Shown: piece after piece, positions 1 through 4,376 of the stretch
Position numbering within the stretch: position 1 is the stretch's first letter
How the letters are laid out: every line of letters begins with the position of its first letter
Origin: Thermoplasmata archaeon
GTDB lineage: Archaea > Thermoplasmatota > Thermoplasmata > Thermoplasmatales > Thermoplasmataceae
Direction: 5' to 3'
DNA: 5,132 bases
NCBI GenBank assembly: GCA_021819605.1
Contig: JAKAQT010000102.1
Location: forward strand, 1-5,132
Made by a program: the position numbers and the translations under genes
Notes under the pieces: generated by a model
The model's input: only the letters and a program-made list of their open reading frames with translations
Database searches by the model: none
Told to the model about the DNA's origin: nothing

Positions 1-1
1 G

Positions 2-664
2 AAGGCCATAGCCCTGACCCTGCTCACATCCGTTCTGGCAGCGGTTCTTGTTTTCATAGTATTCACCCCTCTTGCCTACGAACTTTCTTCAAGGGTGCAC
101 AGAGGAATGGAAACCATAGCCGACATACCTGCCTCCATACCACATCCCATAGTGGGCATTGCCATACTCATCCTGGGAAGTCCCTTCACGCCCACAGGGA
201 AGTTCCTGGAATCCATTGGCATAGACTTCTTTGACACCATACAGGGGATGGTCATAGCCCTGGCATTTGTTTCTGCGCCCATCTATATCAGGTCCATGCA
301 GTCTGCTCTTTCCTCCAGGAACATATTTCCAGACCTGCTTTCACAGTCCTTCGGTGCCTCCAGAATCAGGACACTTTACGGCGCTGTGCTTCCAGGAATG
401 CTCAGGCAGGTCATTTCCTCGATGCTGACATCAATGAGCCGGGCAATGAGTGAGTTTGGGTCCATAGCAATTGTGGCATATTATGTAACACAGTACCCCT
501 TCAATGGCGTAAGTGCAGCTTCAGTCCTCATATATCAGTACTATGGATACTTCGGGCCGGGTGTCGCCATAACAGCATCGGCCATAATGATAATTGTCTC
601 CCTTGCAATCCTTGCCGCGGCCAGGCTGGCAGGCGCAGGCCGGCATGCAGGAGTTGAAGCATGA
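2..664 (+). CDS. wtpB: Molybdate/tungstate ABC transporter permease (WtpB/ModB type), 5' partial
   Basis: Membrane permease of an oxyanion importer, which would pass molybdate or tungstate from a binding protein through the cytoplasmic membrane. The frame is open from base 2 without a start, so the N-terminus lies outside the window; 220 residues are seen against about 250 in the family, so roughly one helix is missing. Counting from base 2, hydrophobic segments lie near residues 3-25, 48-60, 82-96, 138-162 and 188-208. Family marks are PHPIVGIAIL at 47-56, the cytoplasmic coupling (EAA-type) loop with FGASRIRTLYGAVLP at 117-131, SEFGSIAIVAYY at 150-161 and VLIYQYYGYFG at 175-185, all typical of WtpB/ModB. 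The stop overlaps the start of the ATPase gene (ATGA), so the two are translationally coupled. The substrate could be another oxyanion such as sulfate; the SEFG and VLIY motifs favour tungstate/molybdate. Confidence 0.85.
   Translation, partial: KAIALTLLTSVLAAVLVFIVFTPLAYELSSRVHRGMETIADIPASIPHPIVGIAILILGSPFTPTGKFLESIGIDFFDTIQGMVIALAFVSAPIYIRSMQSALSSRNIFPDLLSQSFGASRIRTLYGAVLPGMLRQVISSMLTSMSRAMSEFGSIAIVAYYVTQYPFNGVSAASVLIYQYYGYFGPGVAITASAIMIIVSLAILAAARLAGAGRHAGVEA
649..653 (+). promoter_or_regulatory. Shine-Dalgarno site for the ABC ATPase gene
   Basis: AGGAG lies 7 nt before the ATG at 661, inside the last codons of the permease gene. It supports that ATG, which overlaps the permease stop as ATGA, and indicates that this internal gene of the operon uses a leadered start. 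Confidence 0.6.
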
Positions 665-1260
665 CCGTTGATGCCAGCATAAGCATGTCAAGGGGGACAT
701 TCAGGCTCAATGCCCGGCTCTCAGATTCAGGAGTCATATTCGTGGAGGGGGAGAACGGGTCAGGCAAAACCACTTTCCTCAGGGCAGTGGCCGGGCATTT
801 CAGCGAATTCACAGGGCACGTCATGGTGAACGGCAGGGATGTCACCAACGTTGAACTGCAGCGTCGGGGCATCATATATCTCAACAGTGAAACTGTTCTC
901 CTGAACCTTGACGTGGATTCCCACATCAGCTGGCCGCAGAACCCGAAGAGATACCGCAGTGACATAAAAGCCCTGAAGGATAACCTAAGAGTGGATTTCA
1001 GAGGAAGGGTGTCAGAACTGAGCCTGGGCCAAAAAATGCGCCTTGCGGCTGCAAGTGCCATATTTCACAGGCCAGACCTCATAATAATGGATGAGGTAAC
1101 CTCCGGAATCAGCGACAGTTCCAGTTTCATAAAATCCTTATCTGCACTGGCAGGGGAGAAAGGGATTGACATCATATTTGTGAGCCACAACCCCAGCGAT
1201 GGAGAACTGGCAGACCACGTTTACAGGATGGTAAACGGTTCACTTTCACGAATTTCCTAG
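661..1260 (+). CDS. wtpC: ABC transporter ATP-binding protein, short divergent WtpC/ModC type
   Basis: ATPase subunit expected to dimerise and power the permease encoded just upstream. It has 199 residues. Seen in order: Walker A GENGSGKTT at 30-38, an ABC signature in the variant form LSLGQ at 120-124, Walker B LIIMDE at 140-145 with the catalytic Glu, and the switch His in VSHN at 174-177. The N-terminus (FRLNARLSDSGVIFVEGENGSGKTT) has the ModC-like pattern. Oddities: the Q-loop region reads YLNSETVLLNLDV at 73-85, with Asn where the canonical Gln is expected; the residue after Walker B Glu is Val, not Pro; and the chain stops after the nucleotide-binding domain, with no C-terminal TOBE/Mop regulatory domain as in many ModC/WtpC proteins. 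Its last 15 bp overlap the convergent Nudix gene. The family is certain; the transported substrate is inferred from the permease. Confidence 0.85.
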   Translation: MTVDASISMSRGTFRLNARLSDSGVIFVEGENGSGKTTFLRAVAGHFSEFTGHVMVNGRDVTNVELQRRGIIYLNSETVLLNLDVDSHISWPQNPKRYRSDIKALKDNLRVDFRGRVSELSLGQKMRLAAASAIFHRPDLIIMDEVTSGISDSSSFIKSLSALAGEKGIDIIFVSHNPSDGELADHVYRMVNGSLSRIS

Positions 1261-1686
1261 GGATTCCAGGAACCTGTCCACTTCCTCAAGCATTTTCCTC
1301 TGGTTATCGTATGTTAATGATTTCATGGCGTCCTCATACTTCATCCACACAAAGCCGACATGCTCATGGGATATGGTTGGCGATTCATTATCCAGTGCCC
1401 TTCCTGCAAACATGACCACCGTCTTCTTCACCTTCTGGTCCCTGTGGCTGAAAAGGTAATCCATCTCGTGCCTGAAACCCGGTATTATGTCAACATTCAT
1501 GCCTGTTTCCTCCAGGGTCTCCCGCCTTGCTGCGGTCATTTCAGTCTCCCCTTCCTCTATATGGCCCTTTGGGAAATCCAGGAACCCTTCCTTCCTCACC
1601 AGGAATAGATATTCCCTCTTTCCGTCCTGGCCGATCCTGTAGACCATTATGCCGCTGCTCATCTCATTACTGAGTTCGTTCTTCAT
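1246..1686 (-). CDS. Nudix hydrolase, bis(5'-nucleosyl)-tetraphosphatase (Ap4A hydrolase) type
   Basis: Cytosolic metal-dependent pyrophosphohydrolase of 146 residues, a normal length for the asymmetrical Ap4A hydrolase group, which clears dinucleoside polyphosphates. The Nudix box runs from G41 to M63: GHIEEGE at 41-47, then RETLEETGM at 55-63, with E56, E59 and E60 as metal ligands. The preceding LDFPKGHIEEGET is very like the WDFPKGH pattern of Ap4A hydrolases. The start ATG at 1686 is favoured because a TATA box about 28 nt upstream places the transcript start at or next to it (leaderless); a second Met at residue 9 (ATG ending at 1662) is an alternative. The gene stands alone on this strand, divergent from the aroQ operon and convergent with the ATPase gene. 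The substrate could instead be an mRNA cap-like or other NDP-X compound; the fold is certain, the exact substrate is not. Confidence 0.88.
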   Translation of the reverse strand: MKNELSNEMSSGIMVYRIGQDGKREYLFLVRKEGFLDFPKGHIEEGETEMTAARRETLEETGMNVDIIPGFRHEMDYLFSHRDQKVKKTVVMFAGRALDNESPTISHEHVGFVWMKYEDAMKSLTYDNQRKMLEEVDRFLESLGNS

Positions 1687-1710
1687 ATGGCTTTCAAATG
1701 CAGACGTCTC

Positions 1711-1717
1711 TAATAAA
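1711..1717 (-). promoter_or_regulatory. TATA box for the Nudix gene (leaderless promoter)
   Basis: Read on the minus strand this is TTTATTA, an archaeal TATA box. Its centre is about 28 nt from the A of the Nudix ATG at 1686. Archaeal transcription usually starts about 26-27 nt from the box centre, so the transcript should begin at or within a base or two of the start codon. There is no clear ribosome-binding site between box and ATG, consistent with a leaderless message. Confidence 0.55.
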
Positions 1718-1741
1718 GAATCATCTGGATGGGTGCAAGAA

Positions 1742-1749
1742 TTTTTATT
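1742..1749 (+). promoter_or_regulatory. TATA box for the aroQ-tyrA operon
   Basis: TTTTTATT preceded by the purine-rich GCAAGAA (a plausible TFB-recognition element). The expected start of transcription is about 26-27 nt from its centre, near 1772. That leaves a leader of roughly 28 nt before the ATG at 1800, enough to hold the Shine-Dalgarno site seen there. It also makes the upstream in-frame ATG codons at 1752 and 1767 unlikely as starts, since they precede or abut the expected transcript start. Confidence 0.5.
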
Positions 1750-1751
1750 GA

Positions 1752-1768
1752 ATGATATGCTATATCAT
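1752..1768. repeat. Perfect 7-3-7 inverted repeat, candidate operator
   Basis: ATGATAT-GCT-ATATCAT is a perfect inverted repeat directly downstream of the plus-strand TATA box, between it and the predicted transcript start. A protein bound here would block transcription initiation. The size and AT-rich symmetric form suit a dimeric helix-turn-helix regulator such as an Lrp/AsnC protein; no binding protein is proven. Confidence 0.5.
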
Positions 1769-1770
1769 GT

Positions 1771-1783
1771 CATGTATTACATG
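1771..1783. repeat. Perfect 6-1-6 inverted repeat, candidate second operator
   Basis: CATGTA-T-TACATG is a second perfect inverted repeat only 2 bp after the first, covering the predicted transcription start of the aroQ operon. The centres of the two repeats (1760 and 1777) are 17 bp apart, so dimers bound to them would sit on nearly, not exactly, the same face of the helix. Its sequence differs from the first repeat apart from shared ATG/CAT ends. Confidence 0.45.
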
Positions 1784-1819
1784 GAGAGTGATTCATTTCA
1801 TGGAGACAGCGGACGCTGA
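1772..1819 (+). other. Possible leader peptide ORF ahead of aroQ (speculative)
   Basis: An out-of-frame ORF of 15 residues, MYYMESDSFHGDSGR, begins at 1772, which is where the TATA box predicts the transcript to start, so it could be translated as a leaderless ORF. It carries two adjacent Tyr codons and one Phe codon, and overlaps the aroQ start at 1800. Tyr-Tyr at the head of a tyrosine biosynthesis operon recalls attenuator leader peptides. However, the Tyr codons also form the arms of the 1771-1783 palindrome, so they may be there for that reason only. No attenuator hairpin is evident. Confidence 0.2.
1783..1791 (+). promoter_or_regulatory. Shine-Dalgarno site fixing the aroQ start
   Basis: GGAGAGTGA resembles the archaeal GGAGGTGA consensus and ends 8 nt before the ATG at 1800. 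It is the main reason to choose 1800 over the in-frame ATGs at 1752 and 1767. The ATG just before it (1781) is out of frame with aroQ. Confidence 0.55.
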
Positions 1820-2384
1820 TGAGCTTTCCGGATTGAGAGCTAAAATCCTGGAAAATTCCATGGCAATACTGCGCCTGTTCTCAGAACGCATGGATCTGTC
1901 CTCCCGTATAGCCATGATAAAGAATTCCAGCGGTATGGAACTCAGGCTGAGGGATCGCGAACTTGATGTCATAAGGGATTCCGGCATAAAGGACGAGGTT
2001 CTCAGGTCCATTCTTGTAACCCTCTTTGAATTCTCCATAAGAACTCAGGAAACGGCAATCTCTGCAGTGAATGCGCACAGAGGAAGCGGAGTCGCTTTCA
2101 GGGGTGAAACTGATGATCTGCTCTCAATGCTGGGAACCGTAATGGCAGCTCCGGGCGTGGAGTTTGTGACACAGACAGATTTGCCAGCATCCCTGAAGAC
2201 AGCCATACAGATGAGGGGAGGACACATTGTCATGGGAAAGCCCCCAGAAAGCATTCCTGAGATATCCATAGGCCATGAATGCCCCCGGGACATTGCCAGC
2301 ATGCCTGAGGATGGGCTTCTGAGATTCAGCACATTCCCACCAGATCCATCCGGCCTTAACTTGATTGCTGTGGTGAAACATTGA
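1800..2384 (+). CDS. aroQ: AroQ-class chorismate mutase with an unrecognised C-terminal domain
   Basis: Converts chorismate to prephenate, the branch step to tyrosine and phenylalanine. The protein has 194 residues. Residues 9-92 are an all-helical AroQ domain. Aligned by eye to the E. coli mutase domain, the active-site residues R11, R28, K39, R51, E52 and Q88 correspond to R13, R30, K41, R53, E54 and Q83 with matching spacings; the position of E. coli D48 is Leu50. From about residue 95 to the end is a second, α/β-looking domain that I do not recognise. It starts GVAFRGETDDLLSMLG and ends LNLIAVVKH; it lacks an obvious catalytic motif, but its opening recalls the first lobe of prephenate dehydratase. 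Stand-alone mutases are near 90-100 residues, so this half is extra. The gene heads a likely operon with tyrA (TTGA overlap). The mutase call is firm; the C-terminal role is unknown. Confidence 0.85.
   Translation: METADADELSGLRAKILENSMAILRLFSERMDLSSRIAMIKNSSGMELRLRDRELDVIRDSGIKDEVLRSILVTLFEFSIRTQETAISAVNAHRGSGVAFRGETDDLLSMLGTVMAAPGVEFVTQTDLPASLKTAIQMRGGHIVMGKPPESIPEISIGHECPRDIASMPEDGLLRFSTFPPDPSGLNLIAVVKH
2372..2376 (+). promoter_or_regulatory. Shine-Dalgarno site supporting a TTG start for tyrA
   Basis: GGTGA sits 4 nt before the TTG at 2381, within the last codons of aroQ. It supports TTG as the real tyrA start: the Rossmann β1-loop follows immediately (MRIAVVG), so any later start would remove the cofactor-binding motif. 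Confidence 0.5.
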
Positions 2385-3082
2385 GGATAGCTGTAGTTGG
2401 ATATACAGGAAGGTTTGGCTCTGCCGCCATGAAACTCCTGAAGGACGCTGGGCATACTGTTATTCCTGTGCATGGCGTGGATTTTACTGAGGAGATGCTT
2501 GATTCTCTTGATTATGCACTTCTTGCCGTACCGATCCGGGCTGCACTGAACATCGTCAGTAGCTGCAGGGATCCTGGCAAGCTTGTTGAGATATGTTCTG
2601 TAAAATCTCCATTCCGTCCTTTTGCCGGGAAGATCATAAGCATCCATCCCCTCTTTGGGCCCTCAACCTTGAATTCACAGAATACACGGAACATCATCTA
2701 CATAGATGATCTATCCACTCCAGGCTCAATTGACATCATAAAACAGATGTTCCCGGGAAGCTTCATAAGAATCATGTCATCCTCGGACCATGACAGGGCT
2801 ATGATTGATCTGCTTGTGAGGCCTTATATTCTTTCCATGCTGGCTGATTCAACAGGAAAAGCCCAAACCGACCTCACCACAAGAAGTTCCCGAATGCTGT
2901 CGGAATTTGAAGGCATCTACAGCGACGAAAGCAGGGAGGTAATGATGGACACAATTGCCTTGAATCCGTACAGCATGGATATTCTGGCTAAAATTCGTGA
3001 CAGGCTCGACAGAATCATCGAAAATGTTGAAAACGGTGATTCCAAGCGGCAATCAGCACCAGTCCGAAACGGAAATAGATAA
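2381..3082 (+). CDS. tyrA: Prephenate dehydrogenase (TyrA)
   Basis: Oxidatively decarboxylates prephenate to 4-hydroxyphenylpyruvate with NAD(P)+, the committed tyrosine step, in the cytosol. It has 233 residues, near the short end for the family. An N-terminal Rossmann fold opens with VVGYTGRFG at 5-13; LLAVPI at 47-52 and CSVK at 72-75 follow the usual TyrA order, then HPLFGP at 89-94, whose His matches the catalytic His of the E. coli HPMFGP motif, and SDHD in the helical C-terminal half. Odd points: the glycine motif is GxxGxxG rather than GxGxxG, and the acidic residue that normally ends β2 appears to be His31, both of which fit NADP better than NAD. The start is TTG overlapping the aroQ stop, with a nearby Shine-Dalgarno site. 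An arogenate-using enzyme cannot be excluded. Confidence 0.88.
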   Translation: MRIAVVGYTGRFGSAAMKLLKDAGHTVIPVHGVDFTEEMLDSLDYALLAVPIRAALNIVSSCRDPGKLVEICSVKSPFRPFAGKIISIHPLFGPSTLNSQNTRNIIYIDDLSTPGSIDIIKQMFPGSFIRIMSSSDHDRAMIDLLVRPYILSMLADSTGKAQTDLTTRSSRMLSEFEGIYSDESREVMMDTIALNPYSMDILAKIRDRLDRIIENVENGDSKRQSAPVRNGNR

Positions 3083-3114
3083 CCTTAATGAACTGCATTG
3101 GATAAGTGCCATGA

Positions 3115-3891
3115 ATGGATGTAACCGACAAGAGAATTCTCTTCAGTATCCTTAAGGATGGACGGATCGCCCAGAGAAAGATAGCAATGGATGTGGGGAT
3201 ATCAGCCCAGGCTTTGAACTACAGGATGAGCCGGTTGACTGATGACGGTATCATAAAGGGCTTCACGCTGCATGTGAGCCCAAGGATCAATGGTTATCTT
3301 GAGGCGTTTGCGGCCTTCAGGACTGAAAAGGACTACGACGGGGATGTTATCTCCAAGATAAAATGCCTTGAGGAAATAAGCCTGTACGGTTTTTCCGGAA
3401 GGGATCAGGCAGAGATCGACAGGAAGCTTGGCGATGCCATGTCAAAACTCGGTGCTCCTGTGATGCAGTATGTGCCACCCATGGCACCCCTTGGGATGAA
3501 CATAAACAGCACAGATCTGGAGATTATAAACGTACTGAAAACCGATCCACGGATGTCGGTGACCGATATATCCAACCATCTCGATATTCCATATATGACT
3601 GCCAAGAGGCGCCTGAATCTCCTGTTCAGAAACCACATACTTGGCGTCATCACGGAACTTGACCTGTCTGGTGGCGATATTGTACTCTATTCAATTTTTT
3701 CCACTTCTGTTGACAGGGTCAGGGAAATACTTGCCCCACAGACCATATTCTCCATATCGGACAGCAGAGCCGGCGTATATACATGCTTCTCTGAGAGCCT
3801 GACAAATGCCAGGGGAAGCATATCGAGGATCAGGGAGGTTGATTCCTCTGCCAATGTGATGATTCTCTACGATTACAAATTCTACTCCTGA
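3115..3891 (+). CDS. Tandem Lrp/AsnC-like winged-helix transcriptional regulator
   Basis: Probable DNA-binding regulator of 258 residues, about twice a normal Lrp. It is an internal duplication of a winged-helix domain plus an α/β domain: HTH 1 at about 5-50 (KRILFSILKDGRI...IAMDVGISAQALNYRMSRL), α/β part 1 at 60-122, HTH 2 at 134-180 (DLEIINVLKTDPRMSVTDISNHLDI), α/β part 2 at 188-255. The α/β parts match the size of Lrp RAM (amino acid sensing) domains but are diverged. An in-frame stop at 3103 excludes a longer start; the ATG at 3115 has only a weak ribosome site. It lies 32 bp after tyrA on the same strand without a clear promoter, so it is probably the last gene of the aro operon and may autoregulate it (inference). 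AsnC-fold siroheme decarboxylases share this architecture, but neighbours argue for a regulator. The last 10 bp overlap the convergent DUF1641 gene. Confidence 0.75.
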   Translation: MDVTDKRILFSILKDGRIAQRKIAMDVGISAQALNYRMSRLTDDGIIKGFTLHVSPRINGYLEAFAAFRTEKDYDGDVISKIKCLEEISLYGFSGRDQAEIDRKLGDAMSKLGAPVMQYVPPMAPLGMNINSTDLEIINVLKTDPRMSVTDISNHLDIPYMTAKRRLNLLFRNHILGVITELDLSGGDIVLYSIFSTSVDRVREILAPQTIFSISDSRAGVYTCFSESLTNARGSISRIREVDSSANVMILYDYKFYS

Positions 3892-4376
3892 GGCTTTATT
3901 CCACCTTCCCTGTTCTTAGTTTCCTGATCCATGACACCCCTGGCAATCTCCCTCATAAGCCTTATGAGAAATGCCATCTCTGGGCTCCTTGCTTCCGACA
4001 GAAGAGCCAGTGTTCCTGGCCTGGAGGATGGTATCTCCACTTTCTCCATTCCTTGTCCCACTGATTCCATAACCGCCAGCAGGAGTGAAAACATGGAGTT
4101 CCACGAAACTCCCTTTATTCCGGCTTCAAACCTCTCTGGATCCATGTCCCCAACCGCACTGCTGATCAGTGGAATGAACCTGACCAGGGCGGAGGCCGTT
4201 CCCAGAAGATCCATGGTGCTTGCATAATTGAATAGAACGTCAGACTGTTCTGCCAGCGCATCCACTACTGCCATCAGGCCAGATTCCTGCAGTTTTTTCA
4301 CCGTCCTGAGCGTGGGCTCAAGATCCTCAATCATCCTGAGGATCCTCTCCATCCTTTCATCATCAGAGCCTGCCAT
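3882..4376 (-). CDS. DUF1641 protein, partner of sulfide:quinone oxidoreductase
   Basis: Soluble, helix-rich protein of 164 residues with no signal peptide and no cofactor motif. It matches the DUF1641 pattern: a LQESGLMAVVDALAEQSDVL stretch at 29-48, hydrophobic helices around 57-75 and 94-107, and PGTLALLSEARSPEMAFLI at 120-138, close to the family's conserved block about a domain acting on nearby redox enzymes. The biochemical role of the family is not established; genes of this type often sit beside SQR or formate dehydrogenase genes, suggesting an accessory or membrane-docking function. The start ATG at 4376 forms TGATG with the stop of the SQR gene and has a good ribosome site, so the two are coupled. 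A GTG at 4385 is in frame but lies inside that ribosome site and is less likely. Confidence 0.72.
   Translation of the reverse strand: MAGSDDERMERILRMIEDLEPTLRTVKKLQESGLMAVVDALAEQSDVLFNYASTMDLLGTASALVRFIPLISSAVGDMDPERFEAGIKGVSWNSMFSLLLAVMESVGQGMEKVEIPSSRPGTLALLSEARSPEMAFLIRLMREIARGVMDQETKNREGGIKPQE

Noticed and set aside
528..1061. 177-residue minus-strand ORF opposite the permease/ATPase junction
   Set aside because: It lies wholly antisense to two well-supported genes, its composition is an artefact of their codon use (Ser/Arg/Leu/Met rich), and it shows no domain or ribosome site.
1752..1799. Longer aroQ start adding 16 residues (MICYIMSCITWRVIHF)
   Set aside because: The ATG at 1752 precedes the predicted transcript start, the added residues are encoded by the palindromes, and the Shine-Dalgarno site points to 1800.
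2110..2116. TGATGA C-box-like hexamers (also near 1817 and 3239) as possible C/D box guide RNAs
   Set aside because: They lie at or inside coding sequence, and no suitably spaced CTGA D box was found around the 2110 and 3239 copies.
2045..2647. 200-residue minus-strand ORF across aroQ and tyrA
   Set aside because: Antisense to two genes with conserved catalytic motifs; the translation is low in recognisable structure and has no promoter or family motif.
3083..3114. Separate promoter for the Lrp-like regulator in the 32-bp gap
   Set aside because: Only a weak AT-rich stretch (AAATAGAT, in the tyrA end) is visible and its spacing to the ATG is poor; cotranscription with tyrA is simpler.
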